Assembly (NCBI RefSeq): GCF_963678635.1
Contig: NC_087064.1
Location: 54,566,338 to 54,630,337 of the forward strand
Length of the DNA stretch: 64,000 nucleotides
Reading direction: 5' to 3'
Origin: Symsagittifera roscoffensis
Taxonomy: Eukaryota; Xenacoelomorpha; Acoela; Convolutidae
Shown: positions 35,356-46,106 of the stretch, piece after piece
Numbering within the stretch: the first letter of the stretch is position 1
How the letters are laid out: every line of letters begins with the position of its first letter
Made by a program: the position numbers and the translations under genes
Notes under the pieces: model-generated
Database searches by the model: none
What the model was told of the DNA's origin: nothing
Seen by the model: the letters and a program-made list of their open reading frames with translations, nothing else

Positions 35356-37128
35356 CTATCTCTTCAGACTGCTCGTCATTCTATCATTTCGTTGAGCCCT
35401 TAGGAGATCCGACAGCCTGTACCTGGCTTTCAAATACGTCTTTACCACGTTCATTTGCCCACTCATTATCTCCGGAGCATGAGCATCGTCCATCAACTTG
35501 ACACACCATATCTTTTTCAAAGGCGTCGTTTCCGGCACAGATGGTTCCAGATTGGTACGGACGACCGTACCATGTGGCAGCAATCTGGTTGGGCGTTTCG
35601 AAACTGCTATCAGCTCGAGCTCGTCTGCGGCATTATCTACCACAGTGCCCTCTTCATCTGAGGTGTATCTGTCCCTGTCTGGATCCTGATGTGTTTCTCG
35701 GTCCAGCCCACGCTGCTTCCAGTCTACCAATAAGGAGTGGATTGCGATCTCTGACATATCGGAATTGGAAGTTGTTTCAGACGTGTTGTCCCAGGACTGG
35801 GGCCTCGAGTCAACACTTGAGTCGACTGATTCCTCAACATCATATTCCAAGTTGTCTGAGATGTTTCTCGACTCCCCGGACAAAACTCTGTCCATCGGTC
35901 GCTTCGAACCCGACTCCCCGGACAAAATTCTGCCCCTAGGTGGTCTCGTCAACCTCTCCCCGGACAAGTCGTCCTGCACGGGCTCAAAGGTGTCTGACTC
36001 CTCAGACGAGTCGTCCTTGACTGGCTCGAAGGTATCAGACTCCCCGGACATTGTCTCGTCCACGGACGAACAATCTGGGCTCGGCTCGTATTCTTCTTTT
36101 GCATCCGTGAAATGCACTCTCCTCGTGAAGCTAGATTTCGACCTGATCCTGACTTCCTCAGTAGTTTGGTTCTGATTCAGTGTTCCATATTCAGTGAACG
36201 AAGTTCTCAACAAGACCTCCTTCGGCATCGAGCTCACCAGCTGGTTGACAATCGACCTGCAATCCCGTTCAACGCCTCGGCTGCGAATGGACACTGGCCT
36301 CTTCTCTGTTCTCTCGGTGACAGTCAACCGCTGCATAGTCTCCATCCATTCACGATCATGCCTATCCACTTCCCTGTCCAACAAGTCACGGAGCTTTCCC
36401 ATGACGTCCGGCGCCACGTTCACCGTCCTGTTCAATAGAGCCATGCTGTTTATGCCCAGCCTGGTAAGTTCTTGCTGTACCAAGTTGGATCGGACTAGCA
36501 GATCCAACGGAACGGGCTCGCCTCTGGCTAAAAGTTTTATCTCCGCGGCCGTCTCCACTGGAAGGTCAGGGTGTCCGGGTATAGGATGCCCTGACTTGTC
36601 TAACCACCTAGTAAGTGGCAGCTTGTCGTAGGTTTCTTTGTCCAGAAAGGAAAACCCGTCTTTGATCTCTGATTGGTTAGCCTGTTTATCCTCGAGGCGC
36701 TCATAAAATTCTGTCTTTTTACTGAGGCTATCTGCGTTCTGATGCTTGTCACGGGTACGGTGCTCTATGATCATGTGGTATCCATCCAGGCGCACGATCC
36801 AACGACCAATATAACTTTGGTCCATCGAATAGGTTTTCAGCCACGCAAGGGCACGATTATCCACACGTAACTTGAAGGGAGCACTCCCCAAGTAGGCCCT
36901 GTATTTTTCCACGAAAGTGATCACCGCAAACATCTCCGCTTTTGGTGCGCCGTACTTCATTTCAGTATCACTCAGGACTTTACTCCCGTAGGCTATCGGA
37001 CGAAGAACCGTTCTCCCGTTCCACTCCTGCTCCTGGTGAAGTATGCCCGATATCGCAACCACTGATGCATCCGTGTCAGCACGAACATCCCCTTCTCTGT
37101 CGGCATGCCGAGGACCGGTGCCTCGCAA
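35356..37128 (-). pseudogene. RNase H and acidic linker of pol
   Basis: After a few out-of-phase residues the frame enters RNase H: D20 (DTDAS), E65, D90 and D133 supply the catalytic acidic set, with YGSKVLSDTE and HQNADSLSK around them. Residues ~140-590 are an unusually long linker rich in Ser/Glu/Asp with repeated LSGES-type motifs at ~360-420. The RT frame ends and this one begins through a shift near 37.05-37.1 kb. The ORF stops at an in-frame TAG at 35356-35358, before integrase. Linkers this long between RNase H and integrase are not typical. It probably adds a disordered regulatory or packaging segment (inference). Confidence 0.85.
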
Positions 37129-38927
37129 AGTTCACGTTTGATGTTTTCAAATGAAACTTGCGCCTCATCAGTCCAGGTGAACTTTTTGCCCTTGTTTCTC
37201 ATCAACCTCTGCATGGGGTATATTTTGTCAGCATACCCCTTGATGAACTCTCGATAATAATTAGCGAACCCCAAAAAACTCATCAGCTGTGTATCTGTCT
37301 TAGGTGCCTTCCAGGTCAGCACCGCTTCAACCGCTTCGGGGTCTGGTCTCACTCCATGTTTGTCAACCAGGCGACCCAGATACTTTATGGAATCCCTGAG
37401 GATTTCACACTTAGAGGGTTTACATTTCAGACCCGCCTGCTTCATGCAAGAAAACACCTCCTCCAACCTCTCTATGTGGTCTTCTAAGGTTGGTGTTGCA
37501 ATCACGACATCATCAACATAACACATGATGAGATTCCCGTATTTCTTAGTGACGCTCGTGAGTGCCTGGGCCATCAGTCGCTGGAATGTGGCCGTCGCGT
37601 TGCACAATCCGAATGGCATCCTCTTCCACTGGAACAATCCCAGCTCACACGCGAAGCCTGTTTTCTCTCGATCTTGCTTTCTGAGTGGCACTTGCCAGAA
37701 CGCAGAGCCCAAATCCAACGTCGTGAAGAACTTCGCGTCTCCCAGCTTGGATAGGCTCTCATCGATGCGGGGAATCGGGTATGCGTCCTTTATAGTCACT
37801 GCGTTCAGATAACGGAAATCACAACAAAATCTGAGTTGTCCCCCTTTCTTTTTCGCCATGACCACGCCACAAGCCCATGGGGACTTCGACGGCTCGATCA
37901 TGTCGTACTCCATTAACATCTCGATCTCCTTCCTACACGCTTCTGACTTGTTTGGGGCCATTCTTCTCGCCCCTTCCCTATGAGGTACCGAGCCCTCTTC
38001 TATCTCAATCTCGTGTTTTACAAAATTACAACAACCTATGTCGGCCTTATGCTTCGAAAAAACGTCTGCGTTCCGATTTAGCACCGCTCTGAGCGAATCT
38101 AGTTCCTTGTCTGATATTTTACCCTTCAGATGTTCTATCTCAGGTAAGACAGGTTTATTCGCTGCTAACTCTGCTTCCATCGGCCTCTCAGGAAAGTTGG
38201 AACAACTAGACAGCCCATCATCTGTTTCCGACTTCATTGAAAACAATTTCCTAGAAGATTTCAATTCATTCACTCTCCTCATTATACATTCTTGGTTCGC
38301 ATGCAATGGATATTTAGTTACATCAAACTTTTTCAAGTTCTCCACACTCTGAAAGTCTGTGTTCAGAGGCAAAGCGTAGCCAAGTTTCTTTCCCCTCTGT
38401 ATTGTCACTGTTGTTGCTTCTGTGTTCAATAACACACTCACACATAGTCCGCTCTGAGTGAGTGAGAAGCTTCTTCCTAAAATAGCCGAGCTTTTACTGT
38501 TTGGATTTGGTACCAGACACACCTGTCTGTCATTGCTGAGTTCATTCAAGTTCCTCATCCTAAACGTCGCTACTACGGCTTGGTTTGGTTTTAATCTAAC
38601 TTTTCGATCCAGAAAAATCGGCACCTTTACCTGGTTAATTAAGATCTTATTAAGGGGTCTCTTTTCATACTTTCTCTCAGGATCCTTGATCCTAATCAAC
38701 CCGTCATTGAGATCGATCGTGACGTCAAAGTTGCGAACGAAATCCCTTCCTAAGATGAACTGATCGGATTTGTCCAATTTCTCCACTACTAGGAAGCTCA
38801 TCCAAAGATGTCTTCCTCCGAGCTGCAGTGAAATGATCGGGGTTCGTCCAGTCACATAGATCGCTCCCTGATTGGCCGCTGCCAACCTGATGTTTGTCGG
38901 TATGAGATCCGACCTCTCGAAACCCAT
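36993..38927 (-). pseudogene. Protease C-terminal half and reverse transcriptase
   Basis: Residues 1-75 are the distal half of a retropepsin, with the AAANQGAIYVTG flap region and ILGRD near 58-62. RT follows from ~300: CDFRYLN (368-374), TLDLGSAFWQVP with the first catalytic Asp at 405, RMPFGLCNA (436-443), and the YVDD box at 470-473 (genomic ~37509-37520). FLGFANYYREFI (551-562) begins the connection region. These motifs place it firmly in Ty3/gypsy. The first ATG lies inside protease, so the upstream half is in another phase (shift near 38.94 kb). The last ~25 residues are out of phase with RNase H. Confidence 0.92.
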
Positions 38928-38965
38928 GTTGGTCCAAATTTGACTGGCATGACACTAACCACTGC

Positions 38966-39583
38966 TCACGTGTCTAGCAGTCCCTTTACTGAAAGTTGTC
39001 TGCCTTGCACGTCCAGAACGTGTGTGGCCAGATCGGCCTCGCAACCTATATGCACCGCATCTTGTTCGAGCATCGCGTTGTATCCGATCCGTCTAACCTT
39101 CAGCTCCTCTTGACCAATGTATATCCGGCCAATCTGATCGTTCGCATCAGTTATGTGAGCTTTCGTGTAGATATTGATGCCATCCACATTCATTAGGATC
39201 GGGCAAGGGCCATGGACATCGATATAATGTCCGTCCACTTTCATCAGCCTCGGACCTCCCGTTGTGAGCAGCGCTCGCACTGCCCTGGAGTCCAGTTTGG
39301 GATCTTTCTCCTTCAGGTAGTCGGCATAGATGTCCAGGTGGACTAGTGTAATCTCGGATGGTTCACTCAAGTTCTTGACCACCTGGTGCCCTGCGACTGA
39401 GATGATGGACATTATTTTTGTCCCCTCCTTCGTCATGCCGAAAGTCTTACCAGATATAACGTTCAGTTTTAGTCCCTGTTTCCTGGGTTCCTCTTTGTCT
39501 TCTACTTTTGTCGTTTTACCCAGAACATTAAAACTTTCCCGAAGATCTGTGCTCTCCAGCTCCGACCTTACCCATTGCTCCAC
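38966..39583 (-). pseudogene. Pre-protease segment and N-terminal half of retropepsin
   Basis: In the same phase as gag, separated from it by TAA at 39584-39586. About 190 residues of unassigned sequence (with TTGGPRLMK and a KVRRIGYNAMLEQ block) precede the protease active site, where the frame reads LLDT and then TGA. The stop falls exactly at the glycine expected in the DTG motif. About 30 bases further on the reading phase changes, so the protease is broken twice. Such an active-site stop argues for decay, not programmed readthrough. Confidence 0.75.
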
Positions 39584-41035
39584 TTATTTCGTGGCTAGGT
39601 CCTGTTTGACATTCTGCAGCGCTGTCCTTGCCGCCAGGCCGTAATCCACCTTGAGTGGGCTAGACGACTCTGCTTCGAGGTTCGAGGCTACCACCTCGTC
39701 AGGCCATGTCTTAACCTTTTTGGCCGTGAAGGTGCTCGGTGTCGTCTCCTTTCTCCGAGATTCAGCCTCGTTCATCAGACGTGCTCGACTGGCCTTGACA
39801 CCCGAAAGCGCCTCTTCAAGGCGGGGATGTTTCGCGTCCGCTACTGCATCCCAAAATTGAGTACAATCCGACTTGAAGTGTCCCTCCAAATTACAGAAGA
39901 AACACCTCGGACCATATTTCATGATGAGCCCTCTGACGTACTCTTCATGATCCTCGTCGGTCGCGTCGGCGTCCTCGAGAAAGTAGCCTATGACCTTCAT
40001 GTTCTGTTTGTATGCAGAACACGCGGAAACGTGATGGTCCATCGAACCACAATTCGCACACGACCTCCTCTTATCCATGTCATCGCGAGGTTTGTACCAA
40101 CTGGAATTCGCTCCAGTGTTTGTCCCGCTATAGTTGCCATAATTGCTGTAACGGTTTTGCGCCCTCGGTTTTATGAGTAAATACTCGCCTGACTTCATAC
40201 GCAAGTCGTTGGGCGTGGGTATCTGGTCAAGCGACAGGGTGAAATGAGTGGCCAACATCGTCTTCAACTCCTCACTCCTTACTCCGTCCATGAACTTCGA
40301 AGCAATCGCCAAGTTTCGCTCGGATATTCTCTCATCTGGGTTGCTTCTCCTCCTAAGCAATTCAAGGTCGTCCAAGAATTTATCTATGGATTCGTCATCT
40401 CTTTGACGCCTCTTTTCGAACTTCACCATAGCCTGGTGCCCTTGTACTCCAGAACCGAAACGATTCAGCAGGATGTCGAATATCTTGCGAGCGCTGTCTC
40501 TCTCATTGGCTCTTTTCGCCATTACACAACTTAATGCAGTACCCTCCAGATTGCTCGTCAGCGCGCTGCACTCTTGTTTCTTGGAGAGATTCTCTTCCTC
40601 AAAGTGTAACTTCATCACCTCTATCCAAGTATCAATGCAGCCGTCTGACTCGTCTTTATATGACTTCGGCTTTTTCAGTGTCCTTCTTGACCTCTCTCCT
40701 CTCTCGGTTGACTTCGAGAGCTTGGTGATGAATGTTTCGAGAGATCTGTTCAGAGGCTCAAACATCGAGGCATACATCGTTGTGTCCTGTGAGACTGTAG
40801 TCAGATCTGGTACTGAACTGACTTGTGGCACAGTTGGCAACCTTGTCTCCGGGGTGGCATCTGCCTCCCGCGGGACTGGAATCGTCCAGCCAGGCCTCGA
40901 CGGGGCTGCCTTTGGCCGCTCCTTGTTTCTGGGTTCGTAGTTCGCTCTCGAGCCTTGCTGGGCTCTGGCATTGCTGCCCGTACCATCTCCATCATTTGCA
41001 TGGCGTGAGCGCTCCCTTGGGTTGGAACGCTCCTG
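39584..41035 (-). pseudogene. Gag: capsid-like domain and two CCHC zinc knuckles
   Basis: Open in one phase from the TAG at 41036 to the TAA at 39584. A proline/arginine-rich start is followed by a Retrotrans_gag capsid-like domain with TWIEVMKLHF, then LEGTALSCV and FEKRRQRDDESIDKFLDDLE. Two CX2CX4HX4C knuckles follow, at ~40019-40060 (CANCGSMDHHVSAC) and ~39863-39904 (CFFCNLEGHFKSDC). These knuckles bind the genomic RNA in related elements. There is no ATG-initiated start of its own, and it reads on in phase from the N-terminal ORF across a TAG. Confidence 0.88.
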
Positions 41036-42280
41036 CTAATTGCTCCCATTCAGGATCGCGTCAAGCTTCCGCATCATTAAGTCAGATTTTGCATCTAACC
41101 TTTTCTCCAGGCTAGTCATCGTGTGGGCGTAGGTACTATCATGATCGTTCAACAATCGTTCGATCTCCCTGGTCATCCTAGCCTCTCTTTCGTATGACTC
41201 CTTGTTTGCCTGTGCCAGGCTCTCCGCCAGGCATTGATCGGTGTTGCGAATCAACTGAGCCTGATCAACCCTCGCCTGCGACTTCACATGCGTTAGTTCG
41301 TCTCTCAGATTCTCTTGACCTTTGTGAGCTCTCTCATCAACCTGATCTATTCTTTTAGTCATGTCCCGCCTCAGTTCATCTAGACCATTCATTACGCCAG
41401 CGAACATGTCACTTATGTCGCCAGTGGCCCCAAATGACGGGGTTAGTCCCAGAGAAGATGAGGTCAACTGCGGCTGCAGCCTGGTGCTTGATGACGCACC
41501 GCCTTTTTGCTTGCTCATCGACGTCATTAATCTGTCGAAGGTTGATGACGCTCCCATCGTTATCCCATCTGACATGGGCCTGGTCGGCGAGGTTGACGAC
41601 GCCTTCCTGCTCATATCGTTCCTTGGGCACGGTGTGAAGTTCACATCCGGATGGGCTATCTCCGGGTAGTCATCACTGGAAGTCAAACCTACAGTTGGTA
41701 GTGACGCCATGCGTTCGTCGTACAAAGACTTCCAACTCTTCTTGGCCTTCGAACCCGTTTGTTCTTCACTCGGGCTTATACTCGACATCATCGCGTTGTT
41801 GCTCTGCTTGGCCAGAGATGAGTGGGTACTAGCCGAATGTGAGTATTCTCCCCTCCACTTGTGACTTTTGGTCTCCGATTTGGACATCCCCTTGAATAAC
41901 ACTTCCTCTCGCGGCTCGACCTCGGAACGCTCCGAGGTCTCCTCTGTCCTTTCGACTTCCTCCCGCTCGAGGTCCTCGCTCGGCTCAAAGTCAGGTCGAA
42001 TGAGCGTCTGTTCTCCCTCGTCAAAGGGGTCCACAAGCGTTTCGCTCGCGGTTCCGGCTTCGGCGCTCCGCCTTTGATCGCCATCGAGGTTTTTCTCGCT
42101 CCTCAATCTCATTCCGCTCACTGAAAGATCAGGTTGACCTTTAGTCGATTCGTTTTCAGCAAACACGTCGGAGGCGCTGCTAAACGAGGACTGGCTACGC
42201 CTAGTTTTAAATTTTCGCGTGCTGCCCTTGCTCAGCCTGGGAATCTTAGTAGTCGATCCTAACGAGTCCCTGCGCTGCAT
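41036..42280 (-). CDS. Gag N-terminal ORF with coiled coil
   Basis: Starts at the first ATG (42280), because a longer reading would need a GTG. About 414 codons. Residues 1-250 are Ser/Arg/Glu-rich and probably disordered. Residues ~290-410 form a long charged coiled coil (DELRRDMTKRIDQVDER onward), which could multimerise particles. It ends NGSN at a TAG, after which the same phase is open into the capsid-like domain, so this is most likely the N-terminal part of a single gag protein interrupted by one stop. Natural readthrough at TAG-CAG is possible but unproven. Confidence 0.7.
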   Translation of the reverse strand: MQRRDSLGSTTKIPRLSKGSTRKFKTRRSQSSFSSASDVFAENESTKGQPDLSVSGMRLRSEKNLDGDQRRSAEAGTASETLVDPFDEGEQTLIRPDFEPSEDLEREEVERTEETSERSEVEPREEVLFKGMSKSETKSHKWRGEYSHSASTHSSLAKQSNNAMMSSISPSEEQTGSKAKKSWKSLYDERMASLPTVGLTSSDDYPEIAHPDVNFTPCPRNDMSRKASSTSPTRPMSDGITMGASSTFDRLMTSMSKQKGGASSSTRLQPQLTSSSLGLTPSFGATGDISDMFAGVMNGLDELRRDMTKRIDQVDERAHKGQENLRDELTHVKSQARVDQAQLIRNTDQCLAESLAQANKESYEREARMTREIERLLNDHDSTYAHTMTSLEKRLDAKSDLMMRKLDAILNGSN

Positions 42281-42539
42281 ACTTTGTGACACAAAAAAAA
42301 AATATATTCGTATGTCGAAAAGTCAGTATCAATCTCTTAGGTTTCTCAATGACAATCTTAGTGACTCAGCTAGAGTTACACACACACACAGGGCCTGCTC
42401 AGTATTGATATAATGCTAACTCAACCCTGCCGTATAGTATAACAGTATCACAAGATTTTCACAAGATATAATCAACACACAAAACACATATGATTCAGTG
42501 ATGATTCAGAAACAGATCAATAAAACTTAGTCTTAAAGA

Positions 42540-42878
42540 AAAAGACTTCCCCCAATCGGAACGATCCGAAAGAACAAAGCCCAGGACACAGTCTTCTCAA
42601 GTGGGTGTGTATTTGCCTAATACACCCACCGAGGTCTTCTTTTAGGTGCCCCGCGATTGCCCGAGCTGTCCTATCAAGTGGCTCAAGGCAACCTCTGATC
42701 GAAAACTTCTAAAGTCTATGAAAAAGCTCCCCCACACCCGGAACGCTCCAAGTGCACGAGAGCAGGGAACAACTTTTCTTCCAAAGTGAGTGTGTATTTG
42801 CCTAATACACTCACCGAGGTATTCCATTATTTGTTCCCGGATTGCCCGAACTTTCCTATTAAGTAGCTCAAGGCAACC
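42540..42878 (-). repeat. Tandem leader repeat with covarying hairpin (42540-42692, 42722-42878)
   Basis: Two ~155-bp copies in the leader just upstream of gag. Each contains a 29-base hairpin (42601-42629 and 42786-42814) with arms GTGGGTGT and ACACCCAC in copy 1 and GTGAGTGT and ACACTCAC in copy 2. The G-to-A change is matched by C-to-T on the other arm. The loop TTTGCCTAA and the GGCTCAAGGCAACC-type end are conserved. Placement upstream of gag fits a packaging or translation-control RNA structure (inference). Confidence 0.8.
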
Positions 42879-43135
42879 ACACAACCAAAATCACAATAAA
42901 AAAATTTTGTTCGGGTACTTCTGATACACCCGATCTAGAATCCAAAGTTGATCACGAATTTCCGGGTCAAAATGGGCTCTTATGATCCTAATAAGCGCCT
43001 AATATCCTAATATGATTTTGATTAAATGGATATTTTCCGTTTCCCAAATCGCCACGGAAGATTTCCTCAAGTTTCTAACAAGGAAGGTTGTTTAGAAGGT
43101 TTAAGACACTCCGTTGTTAAGACACTTAGCCTACT

Positions 43136-45150
43136 TCGGAGGGTACCTTAATCACCCAAGTCACTTCGGAGGGTCCCCCTAAATTTACTAAGGAGGGTCA
43201 ATAAGATGCTTAATATGCTCCGGAGGGTTACTTCGGAGGGTACCTCCAAAATTTTCAAATTTCTGAGCCTCACTCAGAAGGGCCTTCAATTAACTTCAGG
43301 AAGCGTCAAAACAAGCTTAATTCCCTATGAAAGGGCTGTCTCAACTTCTTTGGATAACCTCGTGGAAATTTTCCACTAAGGAGGGTTGCTAAGGACCTTA
43401 GCTGACTCCAGAGGGTTACCCCGGAGGGTTCCCCAAAAATCAAGAAAAAAGGTTATGTTACCGCAATAAAGTCTCCAAAAGCGGTCTACCTGACTTAAAA
43501 CTAGGTTGGCTGACACGGTCAACCTTCCCAGTTGGATAAAAAGGTGTTTTGATAAAATTTTCCGCCGCTCGGAGGGTTACCTGTAATTTGGACCCTCCGA
43601 ACCAACAAAAACTAAAAATTTTTCTTTTCCGAGATTATCAACCCAAAAACGGTTGCGGTCCGGAAAAGTTGTCCAAAATTTCGACTTATGGTGCCAAAAT
43701 TATCCCAATCGGATGACCAGTCTTTGAGAAATTGCTAAAAACGTGTTTGTCCAAATGGCCTTTTTTCACCACCTATATAGGTTCTGAGAAACTTTTTCCG
43801 CAATTCCTATCGAAAGTGCCAAAAAATAATTGAAAGGAGCGTAGTAGCCCAGTACGGCACTGGAATAGTGCAAAAAACCGGATCAAAATTGGTTTGGAGA
43901 CAAAAATTTGGCCAATAACTATCAAATTTGGACCCTCCGGTTCCTTCCTTTTCCAATCCTTAAGTCGTTAGCTCTATCCAAGGAGCCAATCGGAGGGTTA
44001 CTCAAGAATTTCTCTAGTAACCGAGCACGTTATGCTAGCACGCTCCTAACGCAAAAAATTTTATTGCTCTAACTCTAAAAACTCAAAAACTCGATCCCCA
44101 AAACAGATTGACAAAATTCAGAAAATTATCGAAATTTTGACCGAAAAATTTTGGTTTTTTCCAACTTCTACTGAGTCTTTTCTCACGCGGTTTCTTTAGT
44201 TAGGGGGATCGAACTACGTAGCTACTCCCTATATAAAAGCTTTTTTGTTGTTCGGAAAAGCTCGGATATCCAAAAATTTGGGGGTCTACAGTTTGACCGA
44301 AAATCGATTATTTTCGACAAAATTGGGTGTTTTTGGGTCTAATTGAGGAGATAAGTAATATGTAATAAGGATAATAACCTATTAGTAGTCGTTAATGAAT
44401 AGTACTATACCCTCCTTTGCACCAAAATACCCGAATTAAGACCCTTAACTCGGAAATTTGTAATCGATGGAGGGTACAATCGGACCGCGCCAATCGTGCC
44501 CCCACCACTTAAGTTTTAATGAAATAGTACCCGAACGATACTAAACTTGCTTCAACGATACCCAACAGTCGTTGCGGATGTTGTCCCTGATGTCCCTGTT
44601 GAGTGTGGAACACGTTGATCAGCTTGCCACTCTACCCTCCGGTCACCGGCAAAATCACCATTAACGTGCTTAAACACTCAAATTACACTCGAGGGAGGGT
44701 ATCCAACCCTTCACCAAAACACACAATCTTTCTATCAGAAACGATATAAATCAATCTGAAACAACAACAAATAGGAAGGTCAGATCACATCTCGTCCGGA
44801 AATAACATATAAACTGTCACTTTATATTTTTTACTGTTTTTGGTCTTTTTTGGATTTTTTACTGTTTTTTGTACTTTTTTGTTTTCAAATAAATTTATTT
44901 TTGGCTTTTTTTGGTTATACACTATTTTTGTTTGGTTTTACGCTTTCTCTTTAATTGTTTTTGGTCCCGGGACCTCGGGACAAGCGGGTTCATGACTTCC
45001 CACCTAACCCTACGGCCCCCGGAATTTTCGGTGTTAACTAAGTTAAAAAGCTAAATAGTACTGGACGGAGGGTACGCACCTTCCCCCCAGTACAATAACG
45101 GTCATTAAGGCCTCTACCTCGGGCTTACGCCCGGAGCGGAGGGTTCGTCG
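43136..45150 (-). promoter_or_regulatory. Array of GGAGGGT motifs in the 5' leader
   Basis: About 17 copies of GGAGGGT (often CGGAGGGT) or its complement ACCCTCC lie in this 2-kb segment, many followed by TACC or TTAC, for example near 43137, 43168, 43193, 43221, 43234, 43570, 43992, 44468, 44694, 45066 and 45141. Four (near 43602, 43931, 44409 and 44634) are in the opposite orientation. No long ORF is present. Binding sites for a host DNA-binding protein are the simplest reading. Confidence 0.65.
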
Positions 45151-45192
45151 CTGAAACGCTTGCTGATCATGATGGTCTTATGCCTTTGACAG

Positions 45193-45210
45193 GCCCACCC
45201 AGGAGCGCCA
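45193..45210 (-). promoter_or_regulatory. Putative primer binding site
   Basis: On the element strand, 12 bases inside the 5' LTR, lies TGGCGCTCCTGGGTGGGC. It starts with TGG as required to pair with the CCA end of a tRNA. TGGCGC is shared with lysine-tRNA-type sites, but the rest does not match a tRNA I can name. Confidence 0.55.
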
Positions 45211-45222
45211 TAAAAACGTCTA

Positions 45223-46106
45223 TGTAACATTCGCCCAAATACTACACAGCGACGGAGCGTAGAAAAAGTACCTATTAACGACTGGCAGGCGTCAATTACC
45301 TTAATCCTACTCGTTTTTCACCGTTTCGACCTTGCCAGTTGATTTTCTGGTCTGTTTAGGGCTAAGTAAAAAGTTACCATTTTTAGGCCATCAGTCAAAC
45401 TACTTTTGATCAGCTTTCGTTTACATGCGAACACAACCACATAACTGAGTCTCGGATCCTCAGACTACGTGATTGTCATTAAAAACACGGCTCGAACAAC
45501 CTATTTTAACATGTTTTTGTGTGACAGTTCTATATTAAATCCATTGGAGATGGATTGACCCTTTCCTCTTTCTAGCTACTCATATTCTAAAATATCAAGT
45601 TACACCGGTGTTAATTTAAAGTTTCACGACATCCAAGTAGCTATACAGTCAGTTTTATACAGTCCCTTCACATAAAACAGTCTCTGGGGGACCAAGCCTC
45701 CGCTACCGTAATATTCCTGCGATAACGCTCTTATCTCTTCTAATTTGCGTCCCGGGAGGGTTCCGTGGAATATTCCTTCCCCACCGAAGCTTCCTTCTCC
45801 ACTAATATCCGCTGATAAGGGTCTTATCGTGCGTTGCTGCCACGATAAGAGGCTTCGTATTCTCCGTCTCCTGCACGACTGTTTTTCACAATATTTGTCG
45901 TTGTTCTTTTTTTTCAGCTTTCTTGGTCAAAATGGCCGTTTTTCGTATTTCTGAGAAATATCAACTTGAAAATCGAAATTTTAAAAATAGAAAATTTCAG
46001 AATACTTCGACCCTCCTTCCAAGCACTTTTTTGCTGTTAAGGCCTTTTCTCTCTGATTCGTGCTTCGTCGGAAGGTTGCGCTGTGCCAATCTGGCAGAAT
46101 GGCCCA
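45223..46106 (-). repeat. 5' LTR
   Basis: About 884 bp, starting TGTAACATTCG and ending GGCCCA on the + strand, which gives TG...CA on both strands. It differs from the 3' LTR by scattered substitutions and short indels. The element promoter should lie in it, but I cannot place a TATA box confidently. It abuts satellite DNA at 46107. Confidence 0.92.

Larger units (their letters stand above)
28490..46106 (-). mobile_element. Ty3/gypsy LTR retrotransposon, 17.6 kb, degenerate
   Basis: Bounded by direct repeats of ~885 bp at 28490-29375 and 45223-46106, with gag-PR-RT-RNaseH-IN in that order on the - strand, which is the Ty3/gypsy order. It interrupts one satellite array: the array stops at CTAAGGAG and resumes at AGCAGTAATAAC, together making an uninterrupted unit. 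No clean target duplication is visible. LTRs differ at about 17 places by eye (~2%). The protein region carries in-frame stops at 41036, 39584, 38966 and 35356 and reading-frame changes near 38.94, 37.1 and 34.45 kb. Length is well above a typical gypsy element because of a 2.9-kb leader, a long integrase extension and extra ORFs after integrase. Confidence 0.93.

Noticed and set aside
34681-36631. Plus-strand ORFs of 60-171 residues opposite integrase, RNase H and the linker
   Set aside because: Shadows of the minus-strand pol frame.
36993-38927. Reading the frame changes around RT as programmed frameshifts
   Set aside because: One stop sits in the protease active-site motif and the phase changes occur inside domains, so decay explains them better.
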